From: Paracoccaceae bacterium
Lineage (GTDB): Bacteria; Pseudomonadota; Alphaproteobacteria; Rhodobacterales; Rhodobacteraceae
Length of the DNA stretch: 44,633 nt
Direction of reading: 5' to 3'
Assembly: GCA_014762635.1 (NCBI GenBank)
Contig: JABURR010000097.1
Span: 1 to 44,633, forward strand
In this document: positions 8,283 through 18,017 of the stretch, piece by piece
Layout of the letters: every line of letters begins with the position of its first letter
Position numbering within the stretch: the first letter of the stretch is position 1
Position numbers and translations under genes: made by a program
Notes under the pieces: generated by a model
What the model saw: only the letters and a program-made list of their open reading frames with translations
Told to the model about the DNA's origin: nothing
Database searches by the model: none

Positions 8283-9793
8283 GCGAATCGTCTTACCGCA
8301 CGATCCTGAGCGCCTCTTCTATCATTGGAGGGGCACAGGTCCTCAATATTGTGTTTGGCCTGATCCGAATGAAAGCTGCTGCGGTCTTACTGGGTCCGGC
8401 TGGGGTCGGATTGGTGGGGCTATACATCAACCTAACGCAGACTGCTGCGACGGTGGCCTCACTGGGCGTACCCACCGTAGGCACACGCCAGATTGCATCC
8501 GCCAATATGGAAGGCGGCGATCTGGCCGTTGGGCGCACGCGGCGTGCGCTGTTCTGGGGCACGCTCGTCCTAGCGTTGATCGGGGCGGTGCTGTTCTGGC
8601 TGGCCAGCGACTGGGTGGCACGGGTGGTTCTGGCCGCACCAGACCGTGCGGCAGAGATCAAATGGCTGTCCCTGGGCGTGGCCTTGATTGTGGCGACCGG
8701 ATACCAGAGCGCGCTGCTGACTGGAATGCGGCGAGTGGGTGATCTGGCGCGCATCACCATTGGAGCCGGGCTGGTTGGGACGGTAATGGGCGTGCTAGCA
8801 TTGTGGGTCTGGGGGCCGGCAGGGCTTTTGGTTATGGTGCTGGTAGCCCCAGCAGTAACACTGATACTCGGCCATTTCTTTGTCGCCCGGCTAGGCCCGG
8901 CAAAGGGCTATGCCCCTCGCCTGCCCGAAATGGCGAGGGAATGGAGCGGGTTGGCACGGCTGGGCTTCGCCTTCATGCTTAGCGGTATTGTCACCCTTTT
9001 AGGGCAGCTGGGCGCGCGGATGCTGGTGCAGCGCGAGCTGGGCCCCGAGGCCCTAGGCCAGTTTCAAGCTGCCTGGACCATCGGCATGACCTACTTGGGT
9101 TTCGTGCTGACTGCGATGGGAACGGACTACTTTCCCCGGCTCAGTGCTGTGATCAAAGACCCTGTACAGGCGTGCCGACTGGTGAATGAACAAACCGAGG
9201 TGGCGCTGCTGCTCTGCGCGCCGGTGTTGCTGCTGATGCTAGGGGGCGCGCCTTGGGTGATCCGGCTGCTATACTCGCCCGAGTTTGGTCCGGCTATCGA
9301 CATCCTGCGCTGGCAATTGCTGGGCGATATCCTCAAGGTGATAAGCTGGCCGCTGGGCTTCGTGATCCTGGCACGCGGAGCCGGTAAGACCTTTGCACTA
9401 ACCGAAAGCTTGGCCATGACGACCCTACTAGCGGGTCTGTGGTTCGGTCTGACGCGGATCGGGCTCACTGCCAGTGGCATCGCCTTTTTAGCCATGTATA
9501 CGGTGTATCTGCCACTGGTCTGGTGGCTGGGGGGGCGGACTATCGACTTTGGCTGGAGCCGTGCAGTGAAATGGCAGGGTGGAACTCTGATCGCCGCCGC
9601 CGTGACGGTGAACATTGTCGGCCGATGGTCCGACCTTGCAGGCGGTGCCTTGGCACTGATCCTAGCCCTTGCTGCTGGGATGTGGGCTTTGCGGCGCCTG
9701 TCTGAAAAGGGGGCGGTAGGGGGGCGGGCCGGCCTGCTGGCTGCCGCTCTAGAGAGAAGAATATTTAAATATACACCTACGAGAAGGAACTAG
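8279..9793 (+). CDS. wzx: Wzx-type oligosaccharide flippase
   Basis: 504 residues, almost wholly hydrophobic, with roughly 12-14 membrane helices. The opening [32 protein letters not shown] is typical of MATE-like polysaccharide transporters of the WzxE group (O-antigen translocases). It should flip the undecaprenyl-PP-linked repeat unit from the cytoplasmic to the periplasmic face. GTG start 8279 overlaps the aminotransferase stop. Charged loops and a basic C-terminus (FKYTPTRRN) are evident. An EpsG/Wzy-like polymerase encoded two genes downstream supports a Wzx/Wzy pathway. Confidence 0.88.
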   Translation: MSESSYRTILSASSIIGGAQVLNIVFGLIRMKAAAVLLGPAGVGLVGLYINLTQTAATVASLGVPTVGTRQIASANMEGGDLAVGRTRRALFWGTLVLALIGAVLFWLASDWVARVVLAAPDRAAEIKWLSLGVALIVATGYQSALLTGMRRVGDLARITIGAGLVGTVMGVLALWVWGPAGLLVMVLVAPAVTLILGHFFVARLGPAKGYAPRLPEMAREWSGLARLGFAFMLSGIVTLLGQLGARMLVQRELGPEALGQFQAAWTIGMTYLGFVLTAMGTDYFPRLSAVIKDPVQACRLVNEQTEVALLLCAPVLLLMLGGAPWVIRLLYSPEFGPAIDILRWQLLGDILKVISWPLGFVILARGAGKTFALTESLAMTTLLAGLWFGLTRIGLTASGIAFLAMYTVYLPLVWWLGGRTIDFGWSRAVKWQGGTLIAAAVTVNIVGRWSDLAGGALALILALAAGMWALRRLSEKGAVGGRAGLLAAALERRIFKYTPTRRN

Positions 9794-9800
9794 CAGTGTA

Positions 9801-10856
9801 ATGCGTATTCTTATTCCAATCCTTGGTTTTGCACAGCAGGGTGGGTACCGAGTTTTGTCCGAGTTGGCAAACTCATGGATACGCATGGGGCACGATTGTA
9901 CTTTCCTCGTTCCGGCAACATCTGGCTCGCCGTATTTTCCGACCAATGCCTCCATTCTCCGGTATGATCGGCATGGACATTTCACAGAAACCGCGTCAGG
10001 TGGACGCCGTTGCGGCTATGACAATGTTATGAGCCTTTGGGCTGGCTTGAGAAAAATTGGGAAGGACTATGATGTAATTTTGGCCAATCATTGCCTCACC
10101 GCCTGGCCAGTCCGCTGGGCCAATTCCGGTAAAGCTAAAAAGTTCTATTATATTCAAGCCTATGAGCCCGACCATTATCCATTTAAAAAGCATCCGGTTA
10201 AACATCTAATGTCTCGCATGTCGTATGCGCTTGACCTTAAGCAGATAAGCAACTCGCCAGCATATATTGGCTACGGAATACGCCCTTTGGATATCATTCC
10301 GCCAGGGATTGATCCTCGCAAATTTTTTTCCAAAGTAAATCCTGGCCGCTTCTCATCTGGAAAAGAGATCGTGTTAGGAACCATAGGCCGGATAGAACCT
10401 TACAAGGGTACTTCCACTGCTCTGGCCGCCTATCGCTTACTAAAGAACGAATACTCAAATCTGCGGATGAATGTCGGCATTGGAAACGTCGCAGCTGCAG
10501 ATGATATCAAGATCACTCCTATCAAGGATGATGAAAAACTGGCATCCTATTACCGATCCGTGGATATTCTCGTTGTCTCATGCATAGGACAGCATGGGGC
10601 CCCACATTACCCGCTAATTGAGGCAATGGCGAGCGGTACACCCGTTGTGCATACAGGATATTACCCGGGCACGGCTGCAAACAGTTGGGAGGCTGCCGAT
10701 ACGTCCGTCGAGGCCGTAGCACACGCAATACGTCAGGTGGTAACAGCGCCTTCGGAAGAACGTGAAGCCAAGGCTAATGCCGCCCGGCAAGCCGTTGTCG
10801 CAGAATTAGGGTGGGATGCCGTCGGGCAAAAGTTTTTGGATCTTTTCCATGATTGA
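9801..10856 (+). CDS. Glycosyltransferase family 4
   Basis: 351 residues with a GT-B layout. Residues 1-20 (MRILIPILGFAQQGGYRVLS) form the Gly-rich N-terminal strand and loop. The C-terminal domain has GRIEPYKGTSTALAA and the donor-binding PHYPLIEAMASGTPVV with its conserved Glu. Base composition changes here: this gene and the next two are clearly more AT-rich than the GC-rich flippase and aminotransferase before them. That is common for repeat-unit assembly genes acquired by exchange. It probably adds one residue of the repeat unit; the sugar is unknown. Confidence 0.82.
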   Translation: MRILIPILGFAQQGGYRVLSELANSWIRMGHDCTFLVPATSGSPYFPTNASILRYDRHGHFTETASGGRRCGYDNVMSLWAGLRKIGKDYDVILANHCLTAWPVRWANSGKAKKFYYIQAYEPDHYPFKKHPVKHLMSRMSYALDLKQISNSPAYIGYGIRPLDIIPPGIDPRKFFSKVNPGRFSSGKEIVLGTIGRIEPYKGTSTALAAYRLLKNEYSNLRMNVGIGNVAAADDIKITPIKDDEKLASYYRSVDILVVSCIGQHGAPHYPLIEAMASGTPVVHTGYYPGTAANSWEAADTSVEAVAHAIRQVVTAPSEEREAKANAARQAVVAELGWDAVGQKFLDLFHD

Positions 10857-10886
10857 GAGTGCGGCTTTCAGCGCGGGGTTGTTCGG

Positions 10887-11861
10887 GTGATCCTGCGCCG
10901 ACAGACCGTTGTATTGCTGTTACTAGTTCCGCTGGCCATTTTCCTAGGTATTGCAGCCGGTTACCGAGAATTTGGGGAGGGCCGCGACTATTTTGCTTAC
11001 ATCATGGTCTATGAGGACATCCGGCTAACCGATACGCTGGATGTGGTGCGCTTCGAGCCGGGCTATATGCTTTCGGTTTGGGGTTCAAAGTTCATTTTGG
11101 GATTGCAGTTTGAGGTATTTTTCTCACTGCTTTCAATGGGCGCGCTGTTAGTAAAATTTGTGCTGTTTAGTCGACACCAACGCCCGATTTTTACTTCTGT
11201 TTTCTATCTGTGCAGCTGGTATCCTTTACATGAATACACTCAGATTCGAACCGCCGTGGCTTTGGCCTTTGGCTTACTGGCAGCAGATTTCTTTTTCCGT
11301 CGAAAATATATTGTTTTTTCCCTTCTGATTGCGCTTGCTTTTTCGTTTCACTCCTCGGCGATAATTTTGGCTGCGGCCGTGCCCGGAGCTTATATGCTGT
11401 CAAGGTTTCCCTTGCCTTTGGTCATCGCTGTGATCGCCGGGATGACCATCGGGGTAGGCGGAATGGCCGTGGCTATCTTATCGTTGGCGGGGCAATTCAA
11501 CGTTCTGATCTCTGCCTATGTTGATAATCTGGAGGGCTATAAGGTAAATATCTGGTCAGGGGCTAACCTTCTCACCTTAGGCCTTCTGGCGGCGATTAAC
11601 CTTTCGGGATCGTTGAAGACACGTCAAGAAAACACATTTTTCATTCTGGCTGTCTCCGCGCTGGCCGCTGCCATTGCTTTTCAAACGGTCCCGGTTCTAT
11701 CCCACCGCATCAGAGAGATGTTGCTAGTCTTTCTGATTCCACTTGCCTTCAATGGCGCCCTGACGAAGCGGGCTACACTGCAATATGCGTTAGCAACCAC
11801 TCTGGCCGGATGGAACCTGTATTCAGCACTATCTCAAGGGATCATTGGGGGAGCCTCATGA
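10887..11861 (+). CDS. EpsG/Wzy-like polysaccharide polymerase
   Basis: 324 residues from GTG 10887, with about 9-10 membrane helices. The layout matches the EpsG family: a periplasmic start GRDYFAYIMVYED, then FEPGYMLSVWGSKF, QIRTAVALAFG and FHSSAIILAA. EpsG proteins act as the polymerase of Wzx/Wzy systems, joining flipped repeat units in the periplasm. It lies between two glycosyltransferase genes and after Wzx, where a Wzy is expected, and no other polymerase candidate exists in the window. The ATGA overlap with the next GT shows coupling. Base composition is AT-rich. Confidence 0.78.
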   Translation: MILRRQTVVLLLLVPLAIFLGIAAGYREFGEGRDYFAYIMVYEDIRLTDTLDVVRFEPGYMLSVWGSKFILGLQFEVFFSLLSMGALLVKFVLFSRHQRPIFTSVFYLCSWYPLHEYTQIRTAVALAFGLLAADFFFRRKYIVFSLLIALAFSFHSSAIILAAAVPGAYMLSRFPLPLVIAVIAGMTIGVGGMAVAILSLAGQFNVLISAYVDNLEGYKVNIWSGANLLTLGLLAAINLSGSLKTRQENTFFILAVSALAAAIAFQTVPVLSHRIREMLLVFLIPLAFNGALTKRATLQYALATTLAGWNLYSALSQGIIGGAS

Positions 11862-12763
11862 AAACGTGCGTATTGTTATCCACTTACAATGGAGAGCTGT
11901 TCATCCAAGACCAGTTAGACAGCATCATCCGGCAGACAACTCCGCCAGATTATCTTATTGTCAGAGATGATGGATCATCTGACACAACACTAGAAATTAT
12001 ACAGAGTCGCATCAAAGAAAGCCAAATATCACTTCAAATTGTCCTTGGGAATAACATGGGACCTGCGAAAAGCTTTATGGAGTTATTTCACTTGGGGCTT
12101 TCCACAGATGCTGATGTCTTTTTCTTCTGTGATCAGGATGATATTTGGGAGCAAGAGAAGATATTTGTATTTGTGTCGCGATTTAACGACCAGGTCCAGA
12201 CGCCGCGAGCAGTCTTCAGCAAATTGCTTTTGGTAGACGAGGCCAACAAGCCGATATCGCTTACGATACCGCCCCGGAAAATCGGCTTTGGTAACTCTAT
12301 TATTGAAAATGTGATGACCGGCTGCGCTTTGGCGTGCAACCGATCGCTACTGAAATTGATGTCAGAGCGATCTTTTGAAGATCCTCCGATGCATGACAGC
12401 TTAATATACATCATTTCGACAATGCTCGGAACCGTGGAGTATATTGAGACTCCACTTACAAGATACCGTCAGCACGGCAAAAATGTTTTGGGGTATTCCA
12501 CGTCGACTTGGAGCAGCTTCAAGGGGAAGTTCAATAGAATCTTGAGCGGCAAGAATTATAAAAAGTCAAAACTGGCAGAAAATATCCTGCGTTCATATGG
12601 AGATTTGATGTGCTCGCCAGATCGGCGCACACTCGAAATGGTGGCGCAATGCCCGCAATCCATGATTTCGAGGGTAAAGCTTGCATTCTCCGGCCGACTC
12701 TGGCGGCAAAACATGTTCCATGGAATGACATGGCGGGCTCTTTGTCTTCTTGGGCTATTTTGA
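11858..12763 (+). CDS. Glycosyltransferase family 2 (rhamnosyltransferase-like)
   Basis: 301 residues from ATG 11858, which overlaps the polymerase stop. The frame is open to 11810, but that part lies inside the polymerase gene. It has the GT-A signature: VLLSTYNGELFIQDQLDSI, then VRDDGSSDTTLEI (nucleotide site) and FFCDQDDIW (DxD-type metal site, about residues 86-94). CDQDDIW is typical of bacterial GT2 enzymes that often transfer rhamnose, which fits the rmlCBDA operon nearby, but donor specificity is inferred. AT-rich like its two upstream neighbours. Confidence 0.83.
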   Translation: MKTCVLLSTYNGELFIQDQLDSIIRQTTPPDYLIVRDDGSSDTTLEIIQSRIKESQISLQIVLGNNMGPAKSFMELFHLGLSTDADVFFFCDQDDIWEQEKIFVFVSRFNDQVQTPRAVFSKLLLVDEANKPISLTIPPRKIGFGNSIIENVMTGCALACNRSLLKLMSERSFEDPPMHDSLIYIISTMLGTVEYIETPLTRYRQHGKNVLGYSTSTWSSFKGKFNRILSGKNYKKSKLAENILRSYGDLMCSPDRRTLEMVAQCPQSMISRVKLAFSGRLWRQNMFHGMTWRALCLLGLF

Positions 12764-12782
12764 AAGGGATTTCGGTTTATTA

Positions 12783-12806
12783 TGCTGGCCATTCTCTAAG
12801 CCAGCA
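12783..12806. repeat. Hairpin after the GT2 gene
   Basis: TGCTGGC (12783-12789) pairs exactly with GCCAGCA (12800-12806) across a 10-nt loop, 20 bp after the GT2 stop. No T-run follows, so it would be at best a weak or Rho-assisted stop. The next gene starts 120 bp further on, so this marks the probable end of the coupled Wzx-to-GT2 run. Confidence 0.35.
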
Positions 12807-12925
12807 GTTCGTAGGAAGATGCGTCATTCTGACTTGAGCCCAGACCTCTTGTTCACAAATTTCAGGCCGCGCCGTCAGACCCAGATCTGTACTGACTGTG
12901 AATCCGTCAAAAACCGCGAGTAGCC

Positions 12926-14329
12926 ATGTCCAAATTCTCGATTTCCTGCATTCCGACCAACCAAAGCTTTGAGTACTCCGAGGCGGGCCTAGCGCTGTAT
13001 CTTCGCCTTGGGTTTCTGCCCGCGCCCTATTCGGTCTTTTCCAACGAGATGCTGGTCAACGACTATGGCGATGGGTTTTCGGAAACGGCGAACCCCAAAA
13101 ACCAGTCCTTTGAAAGAAGCCTGCGCCAGTTTGTCGGCAGGCGCCGCCATGAAAGCGATGCAAGCTTTGACGAGGACAAGGCGCTGAACCAGATCGAAGC
13201 GAACCTGTTGGACTGCGTGGCGCGCGACACTGAAGGCTATGAACGGATTTTCCTGATGATCAGCGGCGGCAAGGACTCGCTGTCCTTGGCCTGGGCTTTG
13301 GGTGAACTGAACAAATCGGTGACCTTGCTGCACTGCACCAACCGCGGCCGAGAGGATGAAACCGCCGATGTGTCGGTGGCTGCCGAAAAGCTTGGGTTTG
13401 AGGTGCATTTCCTACCCGACAACGTACATGACGTCGACCCGATCCTGACAAGCCGCGCCAGCAAGCTTTCTGCGCCGATTGGCGATGCGGCGTTCTTTTC
13501 CTACGTCTGCGCAGTCGGAAGGATCATGGAAATCCTCGACGATACCAAGGTCAGCAAGGTCATCCTGCTCGACGGTATGGGAAATGACGCCTACATGGGG
13601 CACATTTGCGGCGCACGCGAAAAAAAGCTGGTCCACCTGCCGCGCCTACCTTTCCTGTCCGAAGGGACCATCTCAGCCAGTTATGGCCACAACTTTGGTC
13701 ACTACGCGCTTGAGACATTGTACAAGCGTCGGGACGAACGGCATTACAGCGGTGCCGGGTTCGCGGTAGGACAGCGGCCAATTTCGCCGCAGATACCGCA
13801 GATATTCCAAAGCTATCAAGATAGGCCGGAAGAACGCCGCGCCCTTTTGCGCGGTGGTATTTTCGACGTTGATTGCTGTATGCGCAAGGGCGTTCTGGCC
13901 GCGGAGTTGGACGACCGCATCGACATCGCCTTTCCGTTCTTCGATCAATCCTGGATCGATGTCTACGAACAATTCCCGACTGAGGTGATGTTCGACTATG
14001 ATGCCTCTTTCAACAAAAAGCTGCTGCGGACCTTCCTGAAGCGCAGCGGCTTGTCGTCTGAATTCGCCTTTTCCCAAAAGGGGTCGTTCCGCTTCAACCT
14101 GGATCAGGTGAGCGAGGTCTATGACCCCACAGCGGCATTGCTTGATTTGCTGGAGCAGATCGGCATTAGCAAAGGCACCGTCGGAAAACTGAAGCAGCAG
14201 GGCAAGGAACACTTTGTCGCGGCTCAGAAATACGGCCAGCTTTACGCCCTAGACCGGTATTTGCAGGCACGAAATCTGCCCAAAAGCATAGCTGGGAAAG
14301 ATGCGGTGAAGATCACCTACACGGTGTAG
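12926..14329 (+). CDS. AsnB-like PP-loop ATP-dependent enzyme without a glutaminase domain
   Basis: 467 residues. The PP-loop ATP-pyrophosphatase motif is SGGKDSLSLAWAL (Ser113 to Ser118 for SGGKDS), and LLDGMGNDAYMG follows as the second adenylate-site element typical of the asparagine-synthetase C-terminal fold. The N-terminal ~100 residues are not a class II glutaminase: no Cys follows the initiator Met and the usual GN(G/E) patterns are absent. Known relatives in glycan loci include amidotransferase subunits such as WbpG and PseA, so it may convert a sugar carboxylate or acetamido group, using ammonia from a partner. No HisH-like glutaminase partner is in the window. The substrate is unknown. 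Confidence 0.7.
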   Translation: MSKFSISCIPTNQSFEYSEAGLALYLRLGFLPAPYSVFSNEMLVNDYGDGFSETANPKNQSFERSLRQFVGRRRHESDASFDEDKALNQIEANLLDCVARDTEGYERIFLMISGGKDSLSLAWALGELNKSVTLLHCTNRGREDETADVSVAAEKLGFEVHFLPDNVHDVDPILTSRASKLSAPIGDAAFFSYVCAVGRIMEILDDTKVSKVILLDGMGNDAYMGHICGAREKKLVHLPRLPFLSEGTISASYGHNFGHYALETLYKRRDERHYSGAGFAVGQRPISPQIPQIFQSYQDRPEERRALLRGGIFDVDCCMRKGVLAAELDDRIDIAFPFFDQSWIDVYEQFPTEVMFDYDASFNKKLLRTFLKRSGLSSEFAFSQKGSFRFNLDQVSEVYDPTAALLDLLEQIGISKGTVGKLKQQGKEHFVAAQKYGQLYALDRYLQARNLPKSIAGKDAVKITYTV

Positions 14330-14540
14330 GACCGTCCGCCCTGCACAAACCTTTGGGTTTTGAGAGGGGGCTTGGAGTACGGCGAAGGTCACTCAAGGGT
14401 GCGGTGAAAACAGACTTTGCCGGCGCTGGCCGACAGAAGGTGGATGCCCGGAATGGCCCTCCTGCCCCCAAGCCTGACGCCGATGCAAAGCAAAGCCCGC
14501 GCGCTGAGTGTTCCAGCGGCCTGTTAGGAGACATGACCAT

Positions 14541-15104
14541 ATGCACATTGAGACGACAACGCTCTCTGACGTCCTTTTGTTGACACCTTCCCGCTTCGGT
14601 GATCTTCGCGCGTTCTTTTCCGAAACATACAACCGGCGTGTTTTCACGGATCGGGATATCAGCACGGAATTTGTTCAGGACAACCGGTCTCTGTCTGCGC
14701 AGGCGGGCACAGTAAGGGGCTTGCATTTTCAGGCGCCACCGCATGCGCAGGCCAAGCTAGTGCGCTGCGGGCGCGGGTCGCTTTTTGACGTGGCAGTGGA
14801 TATCCGGGTCGATTCGCCAACCTACGGAGAATGGTTTGGCGTTGAGTTGAGCTTCGAGAACGGCAAGCAGTTGCTGATCCCGACCGGGTTCCTGCACGGG
14901 TTCATGACTTTGGAGCCAGACACCGAAATCATCTACAAGTGCTCGGATTACTACGCTCCGGAATGTGATCGTGCCGTGCGTTGGGACAGCTGCGGCATTG
15001 AGTGGCCTCTCTCGGGCGTCGCACCGGTTCTGTCGGAGAAAGACGCTAAGGCTCCGTTGCTCGAAGATCTTGACTCACCCTTCATATGGGACGGCGATAC
15101 ATGA
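14541..15104 (+). CDS. rmlC: dTDP-4-dehydrorhamnose 3,5-epimerase
   Basis: 187 residues from ATG 14541, with GGAG at 14527-14530 fixing the start; the frame is open to 14508. It has the RmlC cupin signature: [21 protein letters not shown], with the catalytic His in RGLHFQ, then [19 protein letters not shown]. It epimerises dTDP-4-keto-6-deoxyglucose at C3 and C5. First gene of rmlCBDA, overlapping rmlB by ATGA. The 210 bp upstream (14330-14540) hold no gene and presumably the operon promoter, though I see no convincing -35/-10 pair. Confidence 0.95.
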   Translation: MHIETTTLSDVLLLTPSRFGDLRAFFSETYNRRVFTDRDISTEFVQDNRSLSAQAGTVRGLHFQAPPHAQAKLVRCGRGSLFDVAVDIRVDSPTYGEWFGVELSFENGKQLLIPTGFLHGFMTLEPDTEIIYKCSDYYAPECDRAVRWDSCGIEWPLSGVAPVLSEKDAKAPLLEDLDSPFIWDGDT

Positions 15105-16162
15105 AACTCCTAATAACCGGTGGCGCAGGCTTCATCGGGTCCGCTGTGGTGCGCTTGGCCGTCGCGCGCGGGCATGAGGTGATCAACCTTGATGCACTGA
15201 CCTATGCCGCATGCCTTGCCAATGTTGCGGAGGTTGCAGAAAACCCGCTTTATACGTTCGAGCACTCCGATATCCGTGATCGTGGCGCGCTGGATCGGAT
15301 CTTTGCGACCCACACTCCTGACTTCGTGATGCACCTCGCGGCGGAGTCCCACGTCGACCGCTCGATCGACGGTCCTGCGGATTTTATCGAGACGAATATT
15401 GTGGGTACGTTCAACATGCTGGAGGCAGTCCGCAAATCCTGGGAGAGCCGGGGCAAGCCCGAGGACTTCCGCTTCCACCATATCTCGACCGATGAGGTGT
15501 TCGGGTCGCTCCCCGCGGATCCGACGGCTCAGTTCACAGAAGACACCCCATACGATCCACGCAGCCCTTACTCTGCCTCCAAGGCCAGCTCCGACCATCT
15601 GGTGCGGGCCTGGCACGAGACCTACGGTCTGCCGGTCGTACTCAGCAATTGCTCGAACAACTACGGGCCCTATCACTTCCCCGAAAAGCTGATCCCCGTG
15701 ATCATCCTCAATGCCTTGGCCGGCAAGCCGTTGCCAATTTATGGCGACGGGAGCAACATCCGCGACTGGCTCTACGTCGAGGATCACGCCGACGCGCTGC
15801 TGCTCGTGGCCCAAGAGGGCAAAGTCGGGCGTAGCTACAATATCGGCGGCGAGAATGAGCGCAGCAATCTGGAGCTCGTGCAGACCATCTGCGCCATTCT
15901 GGATCGGAGCCAGCCGCGTCCCACAGGCAGCTACGCCGACCTGATTACCTTTGTTGTCGACCGTCCGGGGCATGACGCGCGCTACGCCATCGATCCCACA
16001 CGGATCCGGGAGGAACTCGGATGGCGGCCCTCGGTCACCGTCGAGGAGGGGCTTGAGCAGACCGTCCGGTGGTATCTTGCCAATGAGGGTTGGTGGTGTC
16101 CTCTCCTTGACCGCGAGGGTGTAGGCCAACGCCTCGGGACCGGGTCGGAGAGCACGCAGTGA
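15101..16162 (+). CDS. rmlB: dTDP-glucose 4,6-dehydratase
   Basis: 353 residues from ATG 15101 (overlapping the rmlC stop). NAD-binding GGAGFIGS opens the protein. Catalytic elements are [11 protein letters not shown] (Thr-Asp-Glu) and [10 protein letters not shown] (Tyr-x3-Lys); [17 protein letters not shown] is diagnostic for RmlB. It converts dTDP-glucose to dTDP-4-keto-6-deoxyglucose, the branch point for rhamnose and for the 3-amino sugar made by the ketoisomerase and aminotransferase encoded at 6409-8282. Full length, no damage visible. Confidence 0.96.
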   Translation: MKLLITGGAGFIGSAVVRLAVARGHEVINLDALTYAACLANVAEVAENPLYTFEHSDIRDRGALDRIFATHTPDFVMHLAAESHVDRSIDGPADFIETNIVGTFNMLEAVRKSWESRGKPEDFRFHHISTDEVFGSLPADPTAQFTEDTPYDPRSPYSASKASSDHLVRAWHETYGLPVVLSNCSNNYGPYHFPEKLIPVIILNALAGKPLPIYGDGSNIRDWLYVEDHADALLLVAQEGKVGRSYNIGGENERSNLELVQTICAILDRSQPRPTGSYADLITFVVDRPGHDARYAIDPTRIREELGWRPSVTVEEGLEQTVRWYLANEGWWCPLLDREGVGQRLGTGSESTQ

Positions 16163-17004
16163 GCGGCATCCTCGTCTTCGGGCGCTCTGGACAAGTCGCC
16201 ACAGAGCTCCAGCGCCGCGCAGACGTCACCGCAGTCGGGCGGGACAGATGCAATCTTGCATCACCTGACGCCTGCGCCGCGATCATCGAAAGTCACAGGC
16301 CGCGTGCCGTCATCAATGCAGCCGCCTATACGGCCGTGGACCGCGCCGAGGAAGAGGAAGCCCTCGCACAGGCCATCAATGGTGCAGCACCTGGCGCCAT
16401 GGCAGCCGCCTGTGCCAAACGCGGCATTCCCCTGATCCACATCTCGACGGACTATGTCTTCGACGGCAGCGGGACCAAGCCTTGGGCACCGACAGCACCA
16501 CCTGCGCCACAGAGTGCATACGGCCGGACCAAACTTGCTGGCGAAGAGGCGGTGCGCGCCGCCGGTGGCTGCCACGCGATCCTGCGCACATCCTGGGTCT
16601 TTTCCGCGCACGGCAGCAATTTTGTAAAGACCATGCTGCGCCTCGCAGATAGCCGGGAAAGCCTGAATGTCGTCGCGGACCAGATTGGCGGGCCGACGCC
16701 TGCGCGCGCGATCGCAGAGGCCTGTCTGCGGATTGCTGACCAACTCACGGATGACCCGGCGAAGTCGGGCACTTACCACTTCAGTGGCGCGCCCGATGTC
16801 AGTTGGTATGATTTTGCACGCGTGATCTTTGCCGAGGCCGGCAAGGATGCGACCGTCCATCCGATCCCGACGTCGGACTACCCCACGCCCGCATCGCGGC
16901 CACTGAACTCGCGGCTGGATTGCAGATCAACCGAAGACACTTTTGGCATTGTCCGGCCGGATTGGCGCAGCATGCTAGGTGACGTTATCAAACACTTGGA
17001 GTGA
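16159..17004 (+). CDS. rmlD: dTDP-4-dehydrorhamnose reductase
   Basis: 281 residues from GTG 16159, overlapping rmlB. It is an SDR of the RmlD type: [14 protein letters not shown] cofactor loop, [26 protein letters not shown], then [12 protein letters not shown] with the catalytic Tyr and Lys. It reduces the RmlC product to dTDP-L-rhamnose with NAD(P)H. Near the C-terminus [10 protein letters not shown] matches the family substrate-binding region. Complete and in the usual C-B-D-A order. Confidence 0.95.
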   Translation: MSGILVFGRSGQVATELQRRADVTAVGRDRCNLASPDACAAIIESHRPRAVINAAAYTAVDRAEEEEALAQAINGAAPGAMAAACAKRGIPLIHISTDYVFDGSGTKPWAPTAPPAPQSAYGRTKLAGEEAVRAAGGCHAILRTSWVFSAHGSNFVKTMLRLADSRESLNVVADQIGGPTPARAIAEACLRIADQLTDDPAKSGTYHFSGAPDVSWYDFARVIFAEAGKDATVHPIPTSDYPTPASRPLNSRLDCRSTEDTFGIVRPDWRSMLGDVIKHLE

Positions 17005-17008
17005 GAGC

Positions 17009-17881
17009 ATGAGCAACCGCAAAGGGATCATTCTGGCCGGCGGATCAGGCACACGGCTCTATCCGATTACGATGGGTGTCTCGAAGCAGCTTCTTCCGAT
17101 CTACGACAAGCCCATGATCTACTACCCGCTGACAGTGTTGATGCTGGCCGGTATCCGGGAGATCCTGATTATCACCACGCCGGAGGACAACGAACAGTTT
17201 CAGCGCATGTTGGGGGATGGCAGTCAGTGGGGCATCTCGCTGAGCTATGTCATCCAGCTCAGCCCGGACGGACTGGCACAGGCCTTCATTCTCGGGGAGG
17301 AATTTCTTGAGGGAGCTCCATCGGCGATGGTGCTGGGGGACAATATCTTCTTCGGTCACGGCTTGCCTGAAGTCCTCGCCGCAGCAGGACAAAACCAGCA
17401 TGGCGCGACTGTCTTTGGCTATCGCGTTGCAGATCCCGAGCGCTACGGCGTGGTCGATTTTGACGCTGACGGCAACGTGAAGTCGATCATCGAAAAGCCC
17501 GAAGTGCCGCCCTCAAACTATGCCGTCACGGGTCTCTACTTTCTGGACGGAACTGCGCCCGCCCGCGCCAAAGAAGTGCAGCTATCGGCCCGGGGGGAAT
17601 TGGAAATTACCACACTCCTTGAGAGCTATCTCAGCGACGGGACGCTCCGCGTCGAGAAGATGGGGCGCGGCTACGCGTGGTTGGACACAGGGACGCACGC
17701 AAGCTTGCTGGACGCCGCCAATTTCGTGCGGACACTGACTGAACGGCAGGGGCAGCAAGTCGGCTCGCCGGATGAGGTCGCTTTCCAGATGGGCTGGATT
17801 GACGCCGACGCCCTCAGGGAACGCGCTACCCGGTTCGGAAAGAATGGCTACGGCGCTTACCTCAAGGGCCTTGCTGGCTGA
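17009..17881 (+). CDS. rmlA: Glucose-1-phosphate thymidylyltransferase
   Basis: 290 residues from ATG 17009, four bases after the rmlD stop; GTGAGAG upstream is only a modest ribosome site. It carries the nucleotidyltransferase signature [16 protein letters not shown], then [27 protein letters not shown] and [16 protein letters not shown]. It makes dTDP-glucose from dTTP and glucose-1-phosphate, feeding both the rhamnose and 3-amino-sugar branches. Last gene of the operon; 17882-18017 shows no gene and no clear intrinsic terminator. Confidence 0.96.
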   Translation: MSNRKGIILAGGSGTRLYPITMGVSKQLLPIYDKPMIYYPLTVLMLAGIREILIITTPEDNEQFQRMLGDGSQWGISLSYVIQLSPDGLAQAFILGEEFLEGAPSAMVLGDNIFFGHGLPEVLAAAGQNQHGATVFGYRVADPERYGVVDFDADGNVKSIIEKPEVPPSNYAVTGLYFLDGTAPARAKEVQLSARGELEITTLLESYLSDGTLRVEKMGRGYAWLDTGTHASLLDAANFVRTLTERQGQQVGSPDEVAFQMGWIDADALRERATRFGKNGYGAYLKGLAG

Positions 17882-18017
17882 TGACAGATCTTTGCCTTCA
17901 CCTAAATTGCCCGAGAACGCTGACCCCGCCACGTGATCTCGGTGTTATCCCAAACTTCGAGATCGGTAATTATAGTTGCAAGAGAATAAGTCGTCAGATT
18001 TTTCATCAGCAAATGTC

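Noticed and set aside
15110-16129. 339-codon minus-strand open frame
   Set aside because: Antisense to rmlB, which carries all family motifs.
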